DNA from: Helianthus annuus
Lineage: Eukaryota > Streptophyta > Magnoliopsida > Asterales > Asteraceae
NCBI RefSeq assembly: GCF_002127325.2
Contig: NC_035444.2
Span: 82,105,870 to 82,169,869, forward strand
Length of the DNA stretch: 64,000 nucleotides
Direction: 5' to 3'
The notes under the pieces are model-generated. The model made no database searches. It had not been told where the DNA came from and saw only the letters and a program-made list of their open reading frames with translations. Positions 48,079 through 58,505 of the stretch are shown piece by piece. Made by a program: the position numbers and the translations under genes. Every line of letters begins with the position of its first letter. Within the stretch, counting starts at the first letter, position 1.

Positions 48079-49263
48079 CTAATAATAGCGCGGTCCTGGA
48101 GGTCCAAAAATGGAAGACATCATGTCGTTCCATTCTCCAAACGCAAATGAGCCGCTACTACTCCCACCTTGTTGTTGTTGAGCTCCTTCTTGTTGCCGCG
48201 GGTCGATCCATTGTGAGTGGTGAAGCTGTGGAGTCGGATACGACACACTACCATCATAAGGTGGTAGAGAAGCATAATCCACATGTTGTGGATCCACCAC
48301 CACCGGCCGCCCGGCGTGCCAATCCGCGTGCATTCTTCTAGCTTGATCATCATTAGACCGACTATTCATCTCCAACTCATGGGAATACGCACGGGTGCGA
48401 TTCCACGCCTCATTACGATCAAAGCTATGTTTCAACGACCGCTCTATGCTTGCACTCATCATTGTATTTTGATCATATAACGTCCGCTCCGATCCCGACC
48501 ACGTTTCAAAAACGGAAGCCGGAGGACGTTGATTTGCTATCACCTCTTGCATAGTACCTTCATAAGCCCACCCGGGCTCGTAAGAACGCTCCGTGTAGTC
48601 GTAAAAAGCGCTACCATAACCTCCACCCGGGCCCCCTTGCCCAACATTAAAGTTCACATATGCACCACCATGCGGCGCATCCGCATAATCATCGTCACCA
48701 CATGGGATTTCTGCATCACTCTCGGGTTCATCTTCTTCACCCGGTAACAAATCTCTAGCACCTGCCTTTAACGCTCTCCATCTTTGCCCCTCAGACTTAA
48801 GCTTATGGTACCGCTCCGAATGCGTATAATTCCAACCAATTCCCATCTTGTCTAGAGTAAAAGGCTGATGTCTTTTTGTTGCTCCTCTATCTTCTGACGT
48901 AAGTGCCTTTTGTTGCTTCATTAACCCCGTGATGATTCGACAATATGGAATAATGTCTCTTCCAAACTTGTTCCGGCAGATCCATAGGTGGTTCATGATC
49001 AAATAACGGATTGGGAAGCGCGGACCCCCAGTAATAAGTGAATAGAGAACTGGTACTTCCGGCAATCTTACTTGCTCTTTGTCCCCCCTTCGTGGTATGA
49101 CATTCAAAAGACAAATTGCCAACAACAATTTTGCTTCGATTTTTAAATTCTTCCGATACAAAACTCCATGATAAGTACCAGGCAAAAATAGCGTTGCCAA
49201 CATGTCGTTCCAACGGGGGTGCTTCTCCGGCTTCACCAAAAGGTTATCAAGAGTGGGAATCAT
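48079..49263 (-). CDS. Athila-2 third ORF, main part
   Basis: 394 codons, open, in the position where Athila elements carry an extra ORF (env-like or ORF-1 position). I recognise no enzymatic motif. The N-terminal part reads WNDMLATLFLPGTYHGVLYRK and LPEVPVLYSLITGGPRF, similar in style to the plant retrotransposon 'ORF-1' families. The C-terminal half is Gly-, Gln- and Ser-rich and disordered. No transmembrane helix or signal peptide is seen, so an envelope role is not supported. Its first ATG overlaps the stop of the frame upstream (ATGA at 49260-49263). It probably forms one protein with that frame, either through a 2-base shift in this copy or by programmed recoding. Confidence 0.65.
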   Translation of the reverse strand: MIPTLDNLLVKPEKHPRWNDMLATLFLPGTYHGVLYRKNLKIEAKLLLAICLLNVIPRRGDKEQVRLPEVPVLYSLITGGPRFPIRYLIMNHLWICRNKFGRDIIPYCRIITGLMKQQKALTSEDRGATKRHQPFTLDKMGIGWNYTHSERYHKLKSEGQRWRALKAGARDLLPGEEDEPESDAEIPCGDDDYADAPHGGAYVNFNVGQGGPGGGYGSAFYDYTERSYEPGWAYEGTMQEVIANQRPPASVFETWSGSERTLYDQNTMMSASIERSLKHSFDRNEAWNRTRAYSHELEMNSRSNDDQARRMHADWHAGRPVVVDPQHVDYASLPPYDGSVSYPTPQLHHSQWIDPRQQEGAQQQQGGSSSGSFAFGEWNDMMSSIFGPPGPRYY

Positions 49264-49805
49264 ATAATCACGGCTGGAAGACTATCATATTTCCCGAGCT
49301 TCTTCAACGTGTCAAAAGACATTTCCACTAGAACCCCATGCACTTCACCAATTAGCTTCATCTGCGATGGCTTTTCATATGTGTTAACCTTGAGAGTTGC
49401 CATCCATTCTTGAATTTCGGTGATAAACAAGTTGCTTTTATCTTTGTCAAAACATTTAAGTGCCGACTCCCAACCTAGAGCGCGGAATTTGTCAAACACA
49501 CCTAACTGTTGAAATTCAACTTCCCGAACTTCCCTCTCACATATAAAGGCCGCTGCCTTATTCTTCAACTTATTCATACCGTCATGATATAAAGTTGGCT
49601 GCCAATGCTCTGGCTGTTCATCCAAAGGACCCGAGTCCCATTTCGGCTTTTCAGCCGGGTCCAACTCCATTTCCTCATCTTCACTTTCACTTTTGCTTAC
49701 TCGACCCATGTATTGTCTCTTCCTTGGTTGTTGTTCCGGCTGTTTGCCCTTTCCCTTCGATGACGAAGATGAACTAGCTCCGGTCTTTTCTTTTGTTCGT
49801 GCCAT
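49260..49805 (-). CDS. Athila-2 third ORF, N-terminal part
   Basis: 181 codons starting at ATG 49803-49805. It has a low-complexity Ser/Lys/Gln-rich, acidic N-terminus (KEKTGASSSSSSKGKGK, then SKSESEDEEMELD) with possible nuclear-localisation basic stretches. Then comes a structured region with FICEREVREVEF and WMATLKVNTYEKPSQMK. Just before the ATG the minus strand reads TTGCTCTAATGTGTGTAG/AAAATGG, which looks like an intron branch and acceptor. This supports expression from a spliced, internally started RNA. Confidence 0.65.
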   Translation of the reverse strand: MARTKEKTGASSSSSSKGKGKQPEQQPRKRQYMGRVSKSESEDEEMELDPAEKPKWDSGPLDEQPEHWQPTLYHDGMNKLKNKAAAFICEREVREVEFQQLGVFDKFRALGWESALKCFDKDKSNLFITEIQEWMATLKVNTYEKPSQMKLIGEVHGVLVEMSFDTLKKLGKYDSLPAVII

Positions 49806-50484
49806 TTTCTACACACATTAGAGCAAACAACACAACCAAACGCAAACATTAGTCTTCTCTCACAATATCCCCACACTTGCTTGTTACCATGGTTGTAGAT
49901 GTTAGTGAACCGAAAATTTATCAAGAATTCTTCAAAAAATCGGGCATGGTGTCTCTACAATGTAGAGCATCCCAAAAGTTCACTACTTTAATCACAAATC
50001 CCACATCTACAACCATAACCATGTTCAAATAACCAATTTCATGACCATATCTAAGAACAAGCAAGTGGGTATGGGCAAATAACCTAAATAACCTTACTTT
50101 TCACAATGTAGCATCAAAATATAACAAATAAGCTTTAATACCTTGGTTTGGAGATGCTAACACACTTGTGAAACAAAAGCTTCAAAAACCCCTAAAATTT
50201 TCGGACTAGGGTTTGGAATCCGAGCCCAAAAACTTCGTTTTTTCACCAATCTCTTCTCAAAATCAGAAAGTGCGTGAAAAATTAGCCAAAATAGACTCCG
50301 ATTTCACTTGATTTGGTTGGAAATTGAAGAAGTTATGGGTGATTAAAGGTTGAGAAAGCTATGGAGGTCTTGTGGGGTTTGGAAAGTGATAGGTGAAAGA
50401 GATAGGTGAGAAAGATGAAGAGAAAATGGGTGGATAGGGTTAATTTTCGGGACTGATGTGTGTGATTGTTATTATTATTATTAT
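49806..50484 (-). other. Candidate 5' leader with intron, Athila-2 third ORF
   Basis: Between the internal TATA box and the third ORF there is no coding frame of note. The T-rich 3' end with acceptor-like TGTGTAG suggests a 5'-UTR intron. A donor cannot be assigned with confidence. Confidence 0.4.
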
Positions 50485-50680
50485 TTTTTATATGTGCGTA
50501 ACCCGGAACGACCCGTCTGACTTCCAGGTCTACCGTAATTTACGGTATCACCGTAACTTACGGTAGAACCTGGAACAATATCCTTACCGTAACTCAGTCT
50601 CAAATCACTGTAAAGGCCAGACTTTTTCAATATCCACCGTAAGTTACAGTGCCACCGTAAATTACGGCAGCACCTGGGCG
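50485..50680 (-). promoter_or_regulatory. Internal promoter-like region of Athila-2
   Basis: Palindromes of the LTR type recur in the pol-ORF3 gap: TACCGTAATTTACGGTA (50531-50547, perfect), an overlapping TACCGTAAGTTACGGTG on the minus strand (about 50549-50565), and two imperfect copies at about 50634-50670. The first pair is enclosed in TTCCAGGT...ACCTGGAA (50522-50575), like the framed array in the LTR. On the minus strand a CATATAAAAAA box (about 50485-50494) follows at promoter distance. Confidence 0.6.
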
Positions 50681-50967
50681 TTTCTGGTTCGCTAAAAAAT
50701 GTTATTTTACATGTATTTTTTATATTTTTTTCAGTTTTTTTCGATTTTTTTATGTTTTTAAAATTTGTCAAAAACAAGTAAAAATCACCTTACCCCCTCG
50801 AAAGTCCCGTGTTGTCCTCAACGCAATGTTAGAGCAATCCGTGACCCGAATGTCCCCACACTTGTTTCAAACACGGATTTCAAGGAAATACGATAATTGT
50901 GCAAACTATACAAAAAAAAAAAAAAAAAAACAAAACGCTACTATTTACACTACCAAACCTGGGCCTC

Positions 50968-52449
50968 TCACGGTTGTTCCTCATCGACCGGGCGTAGAAT
51001 GTAGCCCACTTTGTCAAGCTCTAAATTGTTTATGTCGTTCCCCTCCAAGTACGGTTTCAACCGGTGACCGTTCACCGTTTGTTGTTTTAGTGTTTGCTCG
51101 TCTTGAATGTCAACGTCGCCAAACCTTCCAACTCGCCGAACGACATACGGGCCCATCCATTTACTTTTAAGCTTGCCCGCAAACATCTTGAGTCTTGAGT
51201 TGTACAACCAAACCTTTTGACCCACTTCGAATGTCTTCTTTCGCAATTTTGCATCATTCACCTTCTTGAGTTTGTCTTTATATGCCGATGCACATTCATA
51301 CGCCTCGTCTCTAAGTTCTTCGATTTCACACAATTGAAGCTTTCTCATTTTCCCCGCTTCATTGTAATCCGCATTAACTGTAGTGATCGCCCAATAAGCC
51401 CGATGCGCTAACTCCATTGGCAAATGACAACATTTCCCATAAACCATCCGGTAAGGGGTTGTGCCAATAGGAGTCTTGTAGGCCGTTCGGTATGCCCACA
51501 ATGCATCATCCAACTTGCTCGACCAATCCTTCCTATCCGTTCTTACGGTCTTCATGAGAATTTCCTTAATTTGACGGTTGGACACTTCGACTTATCCACT
51601 CGTTTGCGGATGGTAAGGTGTGGCAATTCGGTGATTCACACTATACCTCTTCAACAATTTACTGAAATCAAAGTTTTTGAAGTGCGAACCCCCATCACTT
51701 ATGATAACTCTTGGAATGCCGAACCGAGCAAAAATGTTGGATTGAACAAATTTGCAAACAACCGAGTGGTCATTTGTTCTTGTTGCAATGGCTTTAATCC
51801 ACTTAGAGACATAATCAACCGCCACCAAAATGTATAGGACACCATTCGAATTCGGAAAGGGACCCATAAAGTCAATGGCCCAAACATCAAATATTTCCAC
51901 AACCAAGATTGGTTGTAATGGCATTTCATCTCTTTTCGATATGCTTCCCATCTTTTGGCAATTGATGCAATTTCTATCAAACTCGCAAGCATCCTTGAAA
52001 ATAGTGGGCCAATAAAACCCACATGAAAGAACCCGGTAACCCGTTTTGTGCCCGCTAAAATGACCCCCACATGCGGATGAATGAGCATGGGTCAAAATTT
52101 CCAATACTTCCGTTTCAGGCACACACCTTCTAATGACTTGATCCGGTCCAATCTTGAAGAGATCCGGTTCATCCCAAATGTATTGTTTCACTTGAACCAT
52201 AAATTGTTGTCTTCGCTTTTTGGTCCAATGACTTTGGATGGCACCCGTGGCCAAATAATTTACGTAATGCGCGTACCACGGTGCAACAAAGGTGGACACG
52301 GCTAGGAGTTGCTCATCGGGAAAACTTCCGTTTATTTCACTAACATCGTCAATCCCTTCAACCGGAATCCGAGACAAGTGATCCGCCACCACATTCTCAC
52401 TTCCCTTTTTGTCTCGGATTTCTAAATCAAATTCTTGCAACAACAACAC
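50968..52449 (-). pseudogene. pol: Athila-2 integrase (broken)
   Basis: On the minus strand: the end of RNase H ([11 protein letters not shown]), the HHCC zinc region ([16 protein letters not shown]...CINCQKMG) and the catalytic core with [21 protein letters not shown] and the E in the SG-VEVSNRQ block. The C-terminal DNA-binding part ([19 protein letters not shown]) follows. A single TAA replaces the Q of SGQVEV near 51586-51591. A frameshift near 52450 separates it from RNase H. Confidence 0.88.
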
Positions 52450-53640
52450 CCACCGAATTAAACGAGGCTTCGCATCCTTTTGTCCATCAAGTAATGGACC
52501 GCACTATGGTCCGAATATACCACCACCTTGCTCCCCCAAATATACGAGCGAAACTTATCTAAAGCATACACCACCGCTAGTAATTCCTTCTCGGTTGTGG
52601 TGTAATTCAGTTGCGCTTCAGATAAAGTTTTGCTTGCATAGTAAATAACCACCGGTTTCTTGTCAACCCGTTGACCCAAAACTGCACCAATAGTAGTGTC
52701 GCTTGCGTCACACATGATCTCGAATGGCTTTGACCAATCTGGCGGTTGCAAAATGGGAGCTTTGACCAAATGTTCCTTCAAAACAGTGAAAGCTTGCATA
52801 CACTCGTTAGTAAAATCAAATGGGACATCCTTTAGTAACAAGTTGCACAAAGGCTTAGTGATAACACTAAATCCTTTAATGAAACGTCTATAAAAACCCG
52901 CGTGTCCCAAAAACGATCTTACCCCCTTAACATTTTTCGGAGGTGGCAAAGAGGCTATTACCCGTATTTTTGCCTTGTCCACCTCCATGCCCCTTTCCGA
53001 AATTACGTGACCCAACACAATGCCCTCTTGCACCATGAAATGACTTTTCTCCCAACTTAGCACTAAATTTTTCTCAACGCACCGTTTTAAAACTTTTTGT
53101 AATTCGTTGAGACAAGCATCAATACTAGTGCCAAAAATGGAAAAATCATCCATGAACACTTCGAGCGGCTCTCCAACCATGTCCGAGAAGATACTCATCA
53201 TACATCGTTGGAAAGTAGCCGGAGCATTACACAAAACAAAGGGCATTCTCCGAAAGGCGAAGGTACCATATGGACAAGTGAAGGTGGTCTTGTGTTGGTC
53301 ATCCGGGTGTATTGCGATTTGATTGTAACCCGAATACCCGTCCAAAAAGCAGTAATATTTTTGACCTGACAGTTTTTCAATGATTTGGTCAATGAAAGGT
53401 AACGGGAAATGGTCTTTAGAAGTGGCGGCATTCAATTTTCTATAGTCAATACATACACGCCACCCGGTAACCGGTCAGGTGGCAATTTGTTCACCATTTT
53501 CGTCCTTGACTACTTGAATGCCGGCCTTCTTAGGCACAACTTGGGTGGGACTCACCCAAGCACTATCCGAAATCGGATAGATAATTCCCGCATCCAACCA
53601 TTTAATTACCTCCTTTTTAACTACCTCCCGTAGGTTCGGA
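52450..53640 (-). pseudogene. pol: Athila-2 reverse transcriptase and RNase H (broken)
   Basis: The minus strand reads [24 protein letters not shown], the [15 protein letters not shown] block (V for the usual G) and the catalytic FMDD (VFMDDFSIFG). RNase H follows with [32 protein letters not shown] and [14 protein letters not shown] after GEQIAT (about 53472-53474), most simply CGA changed to TGA, interrupts the start of RT. RT and RNase H copy the element RNA into DNA. Confidence 0.88.
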
Positions 53641-54760
53641 TTCAATCGCCTTTGAGCTTCTCGTGTCGGCTTTGCATCTTCGGTGGTAATGATCTTGTGC
53701 ATGATGATGGATGGACTAATTCCATTGAGGTCGGCAATCGTCCATCCGATAGCTCCCTTGTTTTCTTTTAAAACCTCCAGTAAGGCTTGCTCTTGTGCCA
53801 ACTCCAAATTAGAGGCAATAATGACCGGCAAAGTGTCATTATCCCCTAAAAACGCGTATTTCAAGTGGCTCGGCAAGTCTTTGAGCTCCAACCTTGGCGG
53901 CTCCTCTAATGATGGTTTAGTTCCCGAATCGATTTCCGTCGGAAAGTTTTCAAATTGGTGAGTCCATGGTGGCCAACCTTCCCTCAAAGCCATGGCATCC
54001 TGCTTTTCTTCTTCAACCCGTAGCGCATAAGCATGAACCTGTTCAGAAAAATCACACAAACAAATATCCATACCATCCTCCTCATACTCATGCGGGTTGC
54101 ATCCTTCGACTATATCTGCCATGAAACACTCATCAACGCCATTAGCATTAGAATTGTTAGTGAAAACATTCAAACGCATTTTTCGATTACCAAAAGTCAT
54201 ATCGACTGTACCAAATCTACAATCGATGACAGCGTGTGCGGTGCTCAAAAATGGCCGACCCAAAATTACATTTTGTTGTTGTTTTGGGTCCGCGGACGAG
54301 TACTCCAAAACTAGAAAGTCAATCGAGTAATAAAACTCATCAATTTTAACAATCACGTTTTGAACCATCCCCCGGGGCAACTTATGAGACAAATCGGCTA
54401 AAACAACCGTTGTCTCTACCCTTGCTAACGGACCTAAATCATATTTGTCATATAAACCCCCAGGTAAAATGCTAACCCGGCTCCAAGATCTAGCAACGCC
54501 TTTGCCATTTGAAAATTACCCACTTGAATGTTAATTAATGGCGTACCCGAATCTTGGAGCTTAGGAGGAAGCTCCCCATTCAAAACCGCACTCACTTGCC
54601 CGGTTAAGTCCACCCGCTTAGGCACTTTCTTCTTGTTTTGCCTTTTTTGTGTACATAACTCTTTTAAAAATTTTGCATAGGCGGGTACTTGTTTTATTGC
54701 ATCAAGGAGTGGGAGGTTAATTTTAACTTGTTTAAACATATCCCACAACTCTTCTTTTTA
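53641..54760 (-). pseudogene. pol: Athila-2 protease and linker (broken)
   Basis: The minus strand reads MFKQVKINLPLLDAIKQVPAYAKF, the end of gag, then the protease with LLDLGAG. A frameshift near 54460 follows. Then come LPRGMVQNVIVKIDEFYYSIDF, NVILGRPFLSTAHAVIDC and the acidic linker into RT (LPSHLKYAFLGDNDTLPVI). The order matches the corresponding part of Athila-1 at 44490-45600. Confidence 0.82.
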
Positions 54761-54848
54761 GGGACCTCTTGATGCAATAAAGTTTTTCTTTCCCGGGTCA
54801 AGTAAAGCCGATGGAAACGGGACTTGACTCGGTTCACCCTCAACTTTT

Positions 54849-57073
54849 TCATTTTTTTTTCATTTTTTTTTCATTTTCACCCAAACCCGGTTTGTTAACA
54901 TTTGATTCTTTTGATTTTACCGGTGAAACTTCCTCATCACTTTCAATACCCGTGATATCCTCAACCACCCCCTCAACCAATTCGGGTGACAAATTGGCTT
55001 TAAATTCTTTTCCACTTCTCAAGACACTAACATGATTAATATTAACATTACCTCGTGATGAACCATGTGAAGGGTTTACCTTGGTGTCGCTAGGAAGTTG
55101 ACCTTTTCCCTTCTTCAATTCCGCCACATCGGTTGCCAATTGACCCATTTGGGTTGTTAGTGATTGGATGGTCTTATCACGAACTTCATCTTTTTGCATT
55201 CGGACTTCATCAAGTTTATTTCTCTTTTGCATTTCCGCTTGCATACTCTTCAACATATCCATCATTTCATTTCCACCCGACGACCCCCCTTGTTCTTGAC
55301 CCGTTTGGTACTGCCTTTGATAGCCTTGGTTGTTTCCACCTCTATACCCACTTTGATTGTTATAAGGTTGACGCGAACCAAAGTTACCTTGGCTACCTTG
55401 AAAGTTTGGGTTAGCTTGATTTGAAGGGTTCCCATACCGAAAATTTGGGTGGTTCCTCAACCCGGGGTGGTAAGTATTAGAATTCATGTTGTTATAATTT
55501 CTACCACCCCCTCCTTGACCTTGAACGACATGAACTTCTTCATATTGCCCTTCCACCATTCCTTGGTAATTTTCAGCCGCATGACCTATTTCATTACACA
55601 ATGCACAAACATCATAAATTTGGTTACTGGTTTGAACATTACCGTCATCTATTGCGTGCACTTGAGGTCGGGCAATGGCCGGTCGTGCTCTCCTCGATGC
55701 TTGAGCTTTTCTTTTTGATGTAGTTGCCATGCTCTCCAAAAACTCCCAATCATCATTCTTGTAATTTGTACCAAAAGTCCCACCGGTGATAGACATTAAA
55801 TCACGAGCATCTTCAGCACTCAACCCCTCGTGAAAAGCATTCATTAATTCCCACAATTCAATTCCATGGTGAGGGCAATTTTTGATCATCATATTGAAAC
55901 GCTTAAAAGCCTCATGAAACATTTCACCATATTGTTGTTGGAAGCTCCTCAACCCTTTTCTAGCATCATTCGTCTTTTGAGCGGTGTAAAATTCATCCAA
56001 AAAGGTTTGTTGCATTTCCCCCCATGTATATATAGATGCTGAAGGTAATGTGTAGAACCACTTTTTCGCCTTGTCTTCCAAAGAAAATTGGAATAGTACC
56101 AATTTAATATCATCGGCTGAGAGTCCTTGACTCCCAAGAGTGTTGCAAATCGAGTCATAAGCCTCCAAATGAAAGTAAGGCTCCTCCGTTGCTAAACCCT
56201 TATATTTTGGCAAGCTTTGCAATGAGTTAGTCCTCACTTCAAATGTCCTCCCTTGATCATTGTGAGGAATGACTACCGGTGAAGGATTATGAGTGATTAC
56301 TGGCCTAAAATGCGCTTCAATGCCCTTCACATTTTCTCTAAGATGCCTCCTTGGTACACCGAACCTACCCTTGGAGGAATAGGACCCATTGGCCTTGGTA
56401 CATGCCCTTGTGGTGCAATTGGTTGTTGAAACTGTTGTTGTGGCATCTGTGGGCGTTGAATTGGTCTTTGGAATTGTGGTTATACGTGTTGCGGTCGAAC
56501 TTGTTGCAATGGTGTAGGGCGTTGCATTTGTGGCCCTTGTGGTCTTGGCCGAATGTGTTGTGGTATGAGTTATTGTTGTTGTTGTACTCCACCAACACTT
56601 GGCATTACTTGCATTTGACCTTGCATGTATCCGAATTCTCCTTGATTTCCATCACCCCTATAAGCATACCCGTCTTCATCAAAACCTTCAAACTCCTCAT
56701 ATCCTTCATCATACCCATCTCCTTGAATTCCCGAAGATTGCCCAAATGGGAGATTCGAGTACTGAAAACTCGATTGGTGTTGTGGTCTAAAAGAGGGCAT
56801 AGCATGTACAATAGTTGAATTTGGTGCAATTGTGAAGTTAGATGATGATTGACCCGTAGTTGGGGGAAAGAAGTGGGATAATGGTGGGATTGTGGTAGAA
56901 GGGTTAAAGGTAATGGCGGGTTTGACTTGGGTAGTGATCGGTTGAGTGACATTGGTTGGTGTGAATACGACAGTGGTATTAGGCAAAGTGGTGTTTGGTG
57001 ATGGTTGGGTGGAAGTAGGTATAAAGGATGAGGTCGTTTGACCCGTTGTAGGTGGAATCTGTGAATCAGCCAT
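54849..57073 (-). pseudogene. gag: Athila-2 gag (broken)
   Basis: It probably starts at ATG 57071-57073 (MADSQIPPTTGQT). A Ser/Thr/Pro-rich N-terminus is followed by a Gln/Pro-rich stretch containing stops (56340-56570). Then the capsid-like region shows VLFQFSLEDKAKKWFYTLPSASIYTWGEMQ and FHEAFKRFNMMIKNCPHHGI. A zinc-knuckle-like CALCNEIGHAAENY has lost its last Cys, and an NYNNMNSNTYHPGLRNHPNF block and a coiled-coil-like MQKRNKLDEVRMQKDEVRD stretch follow. The frame ends in a Lys-rich run at 54849. Confidence 0.82.
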
Positions 57074-57304
57074 GATGTTTCTCGGTGTGATGGGTGAAGT
57101 GGGTGAACCAATAATCTTGTTTTCCCATACTAAAACTCTGTTTTGCCTTAGCGTTCTTTCAATTTCCGGATCAAACGATAGCGGTGATGACCTGTGAGAG
57201 CCCCTAGTATGCACACACCTGAAGTACCTGCACACTACACACAACCAGCGTAAACCCGAAAATAACAAAACAAAACTATTAAACTAACACACGTTGCGCA
57301 CTAC

Positions 57305-57322
57305 TCCCCGGCAACGGCGCCA
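57305..57322 (-). other. Athila-2 primer-binding site
   Basis: The minus strand reads TGGCGCCGTTGCCGGGGA, identical to the Athila-1 PBS, five bases inside the 5' LTR end. Confidence 0.9.
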
Positions 57323-57327
57323 AAATT

Positions 57328-58505
57328 TGACGTGCTGTCGTAGGTACACGCAAATTTAATCCAATTACAACTAATAGTTAGCGGTAAGTGGGTATCGAAC
57401 TCAGGGAGTATGTGGAAAATGTGTGATTTTATAGCTTTGCACTTAAACTAAAATTAAACTAAAATGCAGAAATTAAAATTCAAGAGTTGTTTGTTTTGGT
57501 TTTACGAACTACTATTAACTACTTAAATTGCAAATCAAAGATTAAGTTGTAAACAGATTAGTAACAAGCGACCATCCTAAATTTCCAGTTTGCTTTTGAC
57601 AATTGTGTTTAAATTCACTAGAAAGAATCACATAGACATGATTCGTGTATAATTGTTTGTTGTGATAAAAGGGAACTAAGTACTCGGATTATGACAATGC
57701 GAGGTTGTTACCCGATAACCAATTGATTAATATCCAACCCTAATCCCTCCCGTGATATCTCGATTGTCAACGACACCAAGAACGTACGGTTTAGAATATG
57801 ATTATAACATCAACCAACAATTTACAAACAAACATTCACACATCATAATAAACAAACAGACATTGCAAATCTATTACTCTAGAAATATGAATCCAAACAC
57901 AAAAGTCATAGACAAACCTTCAATTCAGGATGATCACCATAAGTTTAGCCACACATAGCTTGGTGAATCATCATAGCAACATGTTCAATGTTCATACGGA
58001 TCGAAAACACAAACGAATTGTTTAGAAAATGTTTACAACCAAGCAAGATAGCCAAAATCGCCCCTAGCAAGCTCCAAAACCATCCAATGATGAGAATATC
58101 CATAAAGACACCATCAAAACTGATTAAATGAGGCAGTTACATTTTTCTCGCAGCTTCCACCGTAACTTACGGTGCCACCGTAAGTTACGGTGACCATCAG
58201 GTTGTTACGGTAGTTGAGGACTGAGGTACGGTGGGATCTTTTGACATTTCAGGGCCGCCGTAAATTACGGTGGCACCGTAAATTACGGTGGACCCCTGAA
58301 ATGTGTGCCTTGTTTCTTCTTTTGTTCCGCACATGACCCGTTCGTCTTCAAACCCTCCAAAGCTGCATTTTATCCACTTTAAGCCACCAAACCGCACCTG
58401 AGACATAAGCAACATAGTTATCTAATTCAAGATAATTACACACTTAAATGGGGGTTAAACTTGTCTTTTAACATCATAAAGGGTTGTCCAATGGACCACC
58501 CGTCA
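57328..58505 (-). repeat. Athila-2 5' LTR
   Basis: 1,178 bases matching 45612-46808. It differs by scattered substitutions and by having two instead of three tandem palindrome units (58256-58291). Confidence 0.88.

Larger units (their letters stand above)
45612..58505 (-). mobile_element. Athila-2 (Ty3/Gypsy), inserted in Athila-1 pol
   Basis: LTRs at 45612-46808 and 57328-58505 begin TGACG and end CGTCA, and the target duplication CAAGA is at 45607-45611 and 58506-58510. Removing the element and one CAAGA leaves the Athila-1 pol frame uninterrupted. On the minus strand: 5' LTR, PBS (57305-57322), gag, protease, RT/RNase H, integrase, promoter-like gap, a third ORF (49805-48079), hairpin, PPT, 3' LTR. 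The LTRs differ at scattered sites by eye. Stops and frameshifts are present in gag and pol. Confidence 0.92.

Noticed and set aside
48079..49805. Envelope gene of an endogenous retrovirus
   Set aside because: The position is env-like but there is no signal peptide, transmembrane segment or glycoprotein-like cysteine pattern; it is left as an ORF of unknown function.
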